This document shows, one piece after another, positions 58,585 through 64,000 of a stretch of 64,000 nucleotides of DNA (within the stretch, counting starts at the first letter, position 1; each line of letters opens with the position of its first letter). The translations under genes were made by a program, and so were the position numbers. Origin of the DNA: Poriferisodalis sp965208555 (GTDB taxonomy: Bacteria > Actinomycetota > Acidimicrobiia > Acidimicrobiales > Poriferisodalaceae). Location: the NCBI RefSeq assembly GCF_965208555.1, contig NZ_OZ242342.1:2976001-3040000 (forward strand), read 5' to 3'. A model generated the notes under the pieces. It was given only the letters and a program-made list of their open reading frames with translations, had not been told where the DNA came from and searched no databases.

Positions 58585-59911
58585 CGACAGCAGCGAGACG
58601 AGCCGCGTGACCGCCGTGAGAACGTCGCCGGCACTGCGGCGGCTGGCCGGACGGCTCGCCGGCATGGTCGGATTGCAGTCTCCGGGCGATTCATCAGGTG
58701 CTGAGCCTGGCTTGGCTCCGCAGGGCGCATCTCCGCAGCGCTCCTCGTCGCCGCCCCCGGCCGTGCCGGGTGCCGACGCCGGCGCCGACGGCCCGCCGCC
58801 CGTCAGCGGCCGCCGCGGGATCGACTACGAGGTGGTCAGCACCCGGCGCGGGCCCGGCACCTGGGGGGCTGTGCTGTTCCTGGTGCTGCTCGGCGTGGTG
58901 GCCTGGATGGCGGGCAGCCGTGCCTACCGCTGGGTCGCCGAACAGCTCGACCCGCCCGGCGAGCCCACCGGCGAGATCGTGCTGACGCTTCCGCTCGGCT
59001 CGAGCACGGCCAGCATCTCCGACCTGCTTGCCGAGCACGGCGTCGTTCCGAGCTCGCGCGCATATGAGTGGTACGTGAGGTTCAAGGGCGGCCCTGCGTT
59101 CCAAGCCGGCGAGTACACGTTCCAGTCCAACTCGTCGGTGTGGGAGACCATGGCAGTGCTCGAAGCCGGGCCGAGCCGCGTGGCGCAGGCCGCCCAGCAG
59201 TCGCTGACGCTTCTCGAGGGGCTGACCGTGGCGCAGATGGCCGAGCTTCTCGACGAGGTGGACGGCCTGAGCTTCAACGGCAGAGACTTCCGCACCGCGG
59301 TGCGGGCGCGCCCGGTGCTCTCGCTGGTGGCGCCCGCGCCCGGCGCGCTGCCCGACGGGGTCATCGAGCCCGCCGAGGGGCAGCTGTTCGCCGACACGTA
59401 CTTCTACGACTCCCAGACGAGCGCCGAGCAGCTCGTGGCGCTGATGGTGGACCGGCTCGATGCCGTGCTGACCGAGCTGGGCTACGACGATGCTCCCCGG
59501 CGAGTCGGCCTGACGCCGTATGAAGCACTGATCGTGGCAAGCATGATCGAACGGGAAGCCCAACGGCCCGAGGACCGGGCCAAGGTGGCGCGGGTGATCT
59601 ACAACCGGCTCGCACGCGGGTGGTCGCTCGGTCTGGACGCCACCGTCGTGTACGTGGTGGGCACCCACGAGCTCACAGCGGAGCTGCTGGCGGTCAACTC
59701 GCCGTACAACACGCGGGTGCTCGTGGGGCTCCCGCCGACGCCGATAGCCGCACCGGGCCGCGCCTCGCTCGAAGCTGCGCTGAACCCAGCCGACGGGCCC
59801 TGGATGTTCTTCGTGCTGACCTCGCCGGACGGCACGCTGTCGTTCTCCGAGACCGACGAGGAGTTCCAGCGCGACAAGGCGGTGTGCCAAGAGCTGGGCC
59901 TGTGCGGCTGA
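58577..59911 (+). CDS. mltG: Endolytic peptidoglycan transglycosylase MltG
   Basis: 444 residues from GTG 58577. Pro/Ala-rich cytoplasmic N-terminus, one membrane helix at ~96-113 (TWGAVLFLVLLGVVAWMAGS), then a LysM-like region and the YceG catalytic domain with AEGQLFADTYFYD, catalytic Glu325 in VASMIEREAQ, and VNSPYNTRVLVGLPPTPIAA. MltG cuts nascent glycan strands and sets their length, working with cell wall synthases. Confidence 0.94.
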   Translation: MTDDSSETSRVTAVRTSPALRRLAGRLAGMVGLQSPGDSSGAEPGLAPQGASPQRSSSPPPAVPGADAGADGPPPVSGRRGIDYEVVSTRRGPGTWGAVLFLVLLGVVAWMAGSRAYRWVAEQLDPPGEPTGEIVLTLPLGSSTASISDLLAEHGVVPSSRAYEWYVRFKGGPAFQAGEYTFQSNSSVWETMAVLEAGPSRVAQAAQQSLTLLEGLTVAQMAELLDEVDGLSFNGRDFRTAVRARPVLSLVAPAPGALPDGVIEPAEGQLFADTYFYDSQTSAEQLVALMVDRLDAVLTELGYDDAPRRVGLTPYEALIVASMIEREAQRPEDRAKVARVIYNRLARGWSLGLDATVVYVVGTHELTAELLAVNSPYNTRVLVGLPPTPIAAPGRASLEAALNPADGPWMFFVLTSPDGTLSFSETDEEFQRDKAVCQELGLCG

Positions 59912-59975
59912 GCGCAGCGGCGCTCCCGAGCTGGCCGGCGAGATCGCACCGCAGCCTGCGCGCAACGGCGAGAAT

Positions 59976-60842
59976 GTGCCCATGATGCGGCCGAGTGGCA
60001 CCACGCGCCTTGCGGGCGTCATCGGCGACCCGGTGCGGCACTCGCTGAGCCCGGCACTGCACAACGCAGGGTTCGCTCACCTCGGCCTGGACTGGACCTA
60101 TGTGGCGTTCGAGGTGGCGGCGGGCGGCGGCGCAGGTGCCGTCGCCGCGATGCGCGCCTTGGGCATCGACGGCCTGTCGGTGACCATGCCCCTCAAGGCG
60201 GAGGTGGCGGACGCCTGCGACGAGCTGTCGCCCGCCGCGGCCATGCTGGGCGCCGTCAACTGCGTGCGCCGCAGCGGCGACCGCCTGATCGGCGAGAACA
60301 CCGACGGTGCGGGCTTCGTGAACTCGCTGCGCAGCCAAGCGGGCGTCGAGCTCGCCGGCAAGCACGCCGTGGTGCTGGGCGCCGGCGGCGCGGCGCGCGC
60401 CGTGGTGGCGGCGCTGGTGAGCGAGGGCGCTTCGGTCACGATTGTGAATCGCTCGATGGAGTCGGCCATGCAGGCAGCCGAGCTCGGCCAGAGGGCTGCG
60501 TCGGCAGCCGGCGTCGGCAGCTCGATGTCGGTGATGGTCGGCGCCCCCGGCGCGGTGAGAGAGGCCGACCTGGTCGTGAATGCCACGCCGCTCGGCATGC
60601 GCGGCACCGATCCGATGCCGCTGGCCCCCGAGCTGCTGCACCCCCGGCAAGTGGTCGTGGACCTCATCTACATGCCGGCCGTGACGCCGTTGCTCGAAGT
60701 CGCCGACGAAGCAGGCGCCCAGGTCCTCAACGGCACGGGAATGCTCTTGTTCCAGGCCGCCGAACAGTTCAAGATGTGGACCGGCCGCGACGCACCCACG
60801 AGGGCGATGGGGGCAGCCGTCGGCCTGGATATCGCCGGGTAG
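59976..60842 (+). CDS. aroE: Shikimate dehydrogenase
   Basis: 288 residues (GTG 59976, or ATG 59982). Substrate-binding GDPVRHSLSPALHNAGFA, catalytic Lys in VTMPLKAEV, NTDGAGFVNSL, NADP-binding AVVLGAGGAARAVVAALVSE, and a C-terminal GMLLFQAAEQFKMWTGR. It reduces 3-dehydroshikimate to shikimate. First of three shikimate-pathway genes here, interrupted by a prepilin peptidase gene. Confidence 0.94.
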   Translation: MPMMRPSGTTRLAGVIGDPVRHSLSPALHNAGFAHLGLDWTYVAFEVAAGGGAGAVAAMRALGIDGLSVTMPLKAEVADACDELSPAAAMLGAVNCVRRSGDRLIGENTDGAGFVNSLRSQAGVELAGKHAVVLGAGGAARAVVAALVSEGASVTIVNRSMESAMQAAELGQRAASAAGVGSSMSVMVGAPGAVREADLVVNATPLGMRGTDPMPLAPELLHPRQVVVDLIYMPAVTPLLEVADEAGAQVLNGTGMLLFQAAEQFKMWTGRDAPTRAMGAAVGLDIAG

Positions 60843-60897
60843 CTCCCCGGCCCGAGCGCAGCCCTGCGTGGCTGCCGGCGACCGGGGAGGCATCAGC

Positions 60898-61452
60898 GTG
60901 ACCATCATGACGGCAGCGGCGTGCATCGTGACGGGCGCAGTGCTCGCGCTGCGGATCGGCGCGGACCCGTATCTCGCCCCACTGCTGGCATTCGGCTGGG
61001 CCGGCGTGGCCATATCCGCCGTCGACCTGCGCACGCACTTGATCCCCACGCGGCTGCTGCGTGCCTGTGCCGCCGTCGCGGTCCCCTTGCTGTGTGCGGC
61101 CGCGGTGCTCGACGGCGGCTTCGCAGGGCTGGCGCACGCCTCAGCTCTGGCGGCCACCGGGGCAGTGGCCGGCTGGGGCCTGATGCACGTGATCTGGCTG
61201 GCATCGCGCGGCAGCCTGGGCTACGGCGATGTGCGCCTCGGCGGCTACCTGGGCCTGCACCTGGGTCTCGGCGGGCTCATGACGGTGCTTACGGGGCTGC
61301 TGGCCGGGTTCGCCATTGCTGCGGTGGCGGGTGCAGTCGGGATCGTCGCGTTCGGCCGCAGCGCCGACCACCGCTTCGCGCTCGGTCCGTCGCTGGTGGC
61401 CGGCGCGCTGGCGGTGATCTGGTGGTCGGTGCCGGCAGGGCTCAGCGTGTAA
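60898..61452 (+). CDS. A24-family prepilin peptidase (second copy)
   Basis: 184 residues from GTG 60898, preceded by GGGGAGG. All-helical membrane protein with both catalytic Asp motifs: ISAVDLRTHLIPTRLLRACA and RGSLGYGDVRLGGYLGL (GxGD). Like the copy at 14.0 kb it lacks the N-terminal methylation domain. An A24 peptidase between aroE and aroB is a frequent actinobacterial arrangement. It may process a different set of pseudopilins (type II secretion or competence-like) than the Tad-linked copy. Confidence 0.85.
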   Translation: MTIMTAAACIVTGAVLALRIGADPYLAPLLAFGWAGVAISAVDLRTHLIPTRLLRACAAVAVPLLCAAAVLDGGFAGLAHASALAATGAVAGWGLMHVIWLASRGSLGYGDVRLGGYLGLHLGLGGLMTVLTGLLAGFAIAAVAGAVGIVAFGRSADHRFALGPSLVAGALAVIWWSVPAGLSV

Positions 61453-61475
61453 GGGCGTCGGTACCCTCGCCCGTG

Positions 61476-62531
61476 ATGTCGGGCACCATCCGCGTCGACG
61501 TTCCGCTGGGCGACCGCTCGTACCCCGTGCTGGTCGGTGCCGGCGCGCGCCACGAACTAGCGCCGGTCCTGCGCGAGTCCAAGCTGACCGCCGGCGCGCA
61601 GCGTGCTGCGGTGGTCACCCAGCCGGGCATCGGCGTCGACGTCGACCCGGGCATCCCGTTCGAGATCTTCGAGATTCCCGACGGCGAGCAGGCCAAGGAG
61701 CTGGCTTCCATCGGCGAGCTGTGCAGCGGGTTCGCCCGTTTCGGTCTCACGCGGCGCGATGTCGTCGTAGGTGTCGGCGGGGGCGTGGTGACCGATGTGG
61801 CCGGCTTCGCAGCCGCGGTGTACCACCGCGGCGTGGCGGTAGTCCATGTCGCCACCACGCTGCTCGGCCAGATCGACGCCGCGGTGGGCGGCAAGACGGG
61901 CGTGAACCTCGCCGAGGGCAAGAACCTCGTCGGGGCGTTCTGGCAGCCCGCGGCGGTGCTGTGCGACACCGAGGTGCTCGACACGCTGCCAGAGCGCGAG
62001 CTGCGGGCGGGCCTCGGCGAGCTGGCCAAGTACCACTTCATCGGCAGTCCCGCCGCGCAGCGCTGGCTCGCCAAGTCCGGCGGCAACCTCGCCGAGCTGC
62101 CCATCGACGAGCGGGTCGCGGCGTGCGTGGCCATCAAGGCCGAGGTGGTGAGCTCGGACGAGACCGAGAGCGGCCGACGAGCGCTGCTGAACTACGGGCA
62201 CACGCTGGGGCACGCACTCGAGATCGCCGGACGGTTCGACCTGCGCCACGGCGAGGCGGTGGCCATCGGGCTGCGCTACGCGGCGGAGGTGGCTCGCCTG
62301 CTCGGGCGCATCGGCGACGATCGGGTGGCCGAGCACGAGCTGGTTCTGGATGCCTACGGCCTGAGCTGGAAGCTGCCGCCGGACGTCGATCATGACGAGA
62401 TCATCGAGCTGTTCGGGCGCGACAAGAAAGCCGCCGACGGCATCACCTTCGTGCTCGACGGCCCCGACGGCCTCGAAGCGGTGCCCGGAGTCGACCCAGG
62501 CGTGCTGCGCAGCGCGCTCGAGCGGATGTAG
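61476..62531 (+). CDS. aroB: 3-dehydroquinate synthase
   Basis: 351 residues from ATG 61476 (a GTG one codon upstream is also in frame). NAD and substrate site VVVGVGGGVVTDVAGFAAAV, TTLLGQIDAAVGGKTGVNLA, and zinc ligands in GELAKYHFIG, NYGHTLGHALE and RHGEAVAIGLR. Converts DAHP to 3-dehydroquinate, feeding AroQ encoded 16 bases downstream. A shikimate kinase (aroK) is not seen here. Confidence 0.96.
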   Translation: MSGTIRVDVPLGDRSYPVLVGAGARHELAPVLRESKLTAGAQRAAVVTQPGIGVDVDPGIPFEIFEIPDGEQAKELASIGELCSGFARFGLTRRDVVVGVGGGVVTDVAGFAAAVYHRGVAVVHVATTLLGQIDAAVGGKTGVNLAEGKNLVGAFWQPAAVLCDTEVLDTLPERELRAGLGELAKYHFIGSPAAQRWLAKSGGNLAELPIDERVAACVAIKAEVVSSDETESGRRALLNYGHTLGHALEIAGRFDLRHGEAVAIGLRYAAEVARLLGRIGDDRVAEHELVLDAYGLSWKLPPDVDHDEIIELFGRDKKAADGITFVLDGPDGLEAVPGVDPGVLRSALERM

Positions 62532-62547
62532 GCAGGAGCTGAAACAG

Positions 62548-63048
62548 ATGCCTCGCCACGTCCTGCTGCTGCTGTCGGGCCCGAACCTGAACCTGCTCGG
62601 CACCCGCCAGCCCGAGATCTACGGCACCGACACCCTGCTCGACCACGTGCGGGCCGCCCGCCGGGCCGCGACCGAGCTCGGCTGGGACCTCGAGCATCGC
62701 CAGAGCAACCACGAGGGCGACCTCGTCGATGCCATTCACGCAGGCATCGGCCGGGTCGAGGCCATTGTGGTGAACCCGGGCGCGTTGACCCACTACGGCT
62801 GGTCGCTGCACGACGCACTGGCCGCCTTCGAGGGCCCGATCGTGGAGCTGCACCTGTCCGAACCCCGCGAGCGCGAGCCGTGGCGGCACCACTCGGTGGT
62901 GGAGCCGCTGGCGACAGCACGGGTGGCGGGCCAGGGCGGCGCGGGCTACCCGCAGGCGGTGGCGCTGGCCATCGAAGCGGCGCGTGCCGCCGCCGAGGGG
63001 ACCGAGCCCGGGCTCGCCGCTGACGACGAAGCCGGCGGGCCGTCGTGA
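62548..63048 (+). CDS. aroQ: Type II 3-dehydroquinate dehydratase
   Basis: 166 residues from ATG 62548. SGPNLNLLGTRQPEIYG with the catalytic Tyr loop, SNHEGDLVDAIHAG, VVNPGALTHYGWSLHDALAA, and catalytic/lid residues in VELHLSEPRERE. Dodecameric type II enzyme that dehydrates 3-dehydroquinate. A short Ala/Glu tail follows the family end. Confidence 0.95.
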   Translation: MPRHVLLLLSGPNLNLLGTRQPEIYGTDTLLDHVRAARRAATELGWDLEHRQSNHEGDLVDAIHAGIGRVEAIVVNPGALTHYGWSLHDALAAFEGPIVELHLSEPREREPWRHHSVVEPLATARVAGQGGAGYPQAVALAIEAARAAAEGTEPGLAADDEAGGPS

Positions 63049-63116
63049 CAGCGAGTGGTGCTTGTACCGTCCCGCTGCGAACCTCCGACCACCCAGGCTG
63101 ATTCCGAGGCGTTGAC

Positions 63117-63683
63117 ATGGCCATCTCCACCGCCGACTTCCGCAACGGCATGACGCTCGACCTCGCCGACGGGCTGTTCCAGCTCACCGAGTTCCAGCAC
63201 GTCAAGCCGGGCAAGGGCGGCGCGTTTGTCCGCACCACGCTCAAGAACGTCCGCACCGGCGCCACGCTCGAGCGCACCTTCCGGGCGGGCGAGCGCATGG
63301 AGCGCGCCGTCATCGACCAGCGCGACATGCAGTACCTGTACGCCGACGGCGACTCGCTGGTGTTCATGGACACCGACAGCTACGAGCAGCTCCCGGTCAG
63401 CCGCACGGCGGCCGGAAGCGCCACGAGCTTCCTGGTGGAAGGCGAGACCGCCACGGTGGTGCGTCACGGCGACGAGGTGCTGGGCGTGGAGCTGCCCGCG
63501 TCGGTGGTGCTGGAGGTGGCCGACACCGATCCCGGCGTGCAGGGCGACCGGGTGTCGGGCGCGCGCAAGCCGGCCACGATGTCCACCGGGCTGGTGGTGC
63601 AGGTGCCGCTGTTCATCGAGCCGGGCGAGCGGCTGAAGGTGGACACCCGCAGCGGCGACTACATCGAGCGGGCCCGCGGCTGA
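63117..63683 (+). CDS. efp: Elongation factor P
   Basis: 188 residues. KOW/OB/C-terminal three-domain EF-P: AISTADFRNGMTLDLADGLF, the tip loop HVKPGKGGAFVRTTLKNV with Lys33 as tip residue, and GDYIERARG at the end. EF-P rescues ribosomes on polyproline, relevant to the Pro-rich tails of TadA and TadZ. The PGKGG tip loop is the modifiable-Lys type rather than the Arg32 form; modification enzyme not in window. Lies between aroQ and nusB as usual in actinobacteria. Confidence 0.97.
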   Translation: MAISTADFRNGMTLDLADGLFQLTEFQHVKPGKGGAFVRTTLKNVRTGATLERTFRAGERMERAVIDQRDMQYLYADGDSLVFMDTDSYEQLPVSRTAAGSATSFLVEGETATVVRHGDEVLGVELPASVVLEVADTDPGVQGDRVSGARKPATMSTGLVVQVPLFIEPGERLKVDTRSGDYIERARG

Positions 63684-63721
63684 CGCCGCCGGGTCGCTGA
63701 CCGGGGTCGAAACCCGCCGCC

Positions 63722-64000
63722 ATGAGCCGCCCCGGCGACCCGTTCGCCGCTCCCGACGAGCCGACCCGCCGCCGCGAGGCGCGCCAGCGCTCGGTGGAGC
63801 TGCTGTACGAGGCCGAGATGAAATCGTGCGAGCTGGCCGACGTGCTTGCCGAGCAGGTCAGCGACCTCGACCCGTTCGCGCTCGAGCTGGCCACCGGCGT
63901 CGACGCCCAGCGCGAGGCCCTGACCGGGCGGCTTGGGGGGCTGCTGAACGAGGGGTGGACGCCGCAGCGCCTCGGCGTGTGCGATCGGCTCATCCTGCTG
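63722..64000 (+). CDS. nusB: Transcription antitermination factor NusB (3' truncated by window edge)
   Basis: 93 codons visible from ATG 63722, still open at the right edge. EPTRRREARQRSVELLYEAE then DLDPFALELATGVDAQREAL and GWTPQRLGVCDRLILL match the N-terminal two thirds of NusB. NusB binds boxA RNA with S10 to aid rRNA transcription. The efp-nusB order is standard. Confidence 0.9.
   Translation, partial: MSRPGDPFAAPDEPTRRREARQRSVELLYEAEMKSCELADVLAEQVSDLDPFALELATGVDAQREALTGRLGGLLNEGWTPQRLGVCDRLILL

Noticed and set aside
1..64000. tRNA, rRNA, insertion sequence or prophage genes
   Set aside because: No T-loop-like GGTTCGANTCC motifs, rRNA stretches, transposases, integrases or phage structural genes were recognised on either strand by eye; a covariance-model search would be needed for certainty.

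Overview
The window is high-GC DNA with short intergenic gaps, many GTG starts and many ATGA/GTGA stop-start overlaps. The gene order yebC-ruvC-ruvA-ruvB-queA-tgt-yajC-secD-secF, then rel-hisS-aspS, alaS-ruvX-mltG, aroE-prepilin peptidase-aroB-aroQ-efp-nusB points to an actinobacterium, most likely class Acidimicrobiia. That placement is an inference from gene order and protein character. No rRNA, tRNA, CRISPR array, insertion sequence or integrase was recognised.

Layout. (1) 1-1.6 kb: the 3' part of a nucleotidyltransferase-like gene, a VapBC toxin-antitoxin pair, and a decayed second copy of the nucleotidyltransferase 3' end. (2) 1.6-14.5 kb: a Tad/Flp pilus locus in two blocks. Minor pilin/TadE-like genes and a pilin-like gene lie at 1.6-3.9 kb. 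TadC, TadB, TadA, TadZ and CpaB genes plus a divergent prepilin peptidase lie at 8.2-14.5 kb. Between the blocks are a CWB2-repeat secreted protein, a secreted CHAP-domain wall hydrolase, a TetR regulator and an Lrp/AsnC regulator. (3) 14.6-23.2 kb: an amidohydrolase, a peptide/nickel-type ABC importer (binding protein, permease, fused permease-ATPase, second ATPase) and a sulfatase, apparently one catabolic or uptake cluster. (4) 23.2-32.9 kb: a small lipoprotein, then conserved housekeeping genes from yebC to secF. (5) 32.9-49.1 kb: an accessory region between secF and rel. (6) 49.2-64 kb: the stringent-response gene, tRNA synthetases, mltG, shikimate-pathway genes, efp and the start of nusB.

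The accessory region is the most interesting part. Its core is a minus-strand operon of four genes: a small three-helix membrane protein, a secreted/membrane-anchored vWA protein, a 1111-residue tubulin/FtsZ-superfamily GTPase with all three glycine-rich nucleotide-binding signatures, and an 864-residue membrane protein of unknown family. The three membrane proteins share short Asp-Pro-Leu/Phe motifs in segments predicted to face the cytoplasm, where the tubulin-like protein would be. Upstream on the same strand lie a SAM-dependent methyltransferase and an AlkB-family dioxygenase overlapping by ATGA, resembling the two activities fused in eukaryotic ALKBH8. The flanks carry a secreted HNH (DUF1524-type) lipoprotein, a Phd/RelE-like toxin-antitoxin operon with a third gene, a DUF222-HNH protein, and an AAA ATPase/DUF4143-type protein with four exact-period 23-bp direct repeats upstream. 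I infer that the four-gene operon is an uncharacterised envelope-spanning, cytoskeleton-coupled system, with sensing or defence as possible roles.

Other oddities: Tgt lacks the usual zinc-binding cysteines and carries an in-frame triplicated palindromic 30-bp repeat; a run of 17 C residues lies upstream of the amidohydrolase; TadA and TadZ have long proline-rich tails; and an AT-rich GAAnn...TTC palindrome recurs in several intergenic gaps.
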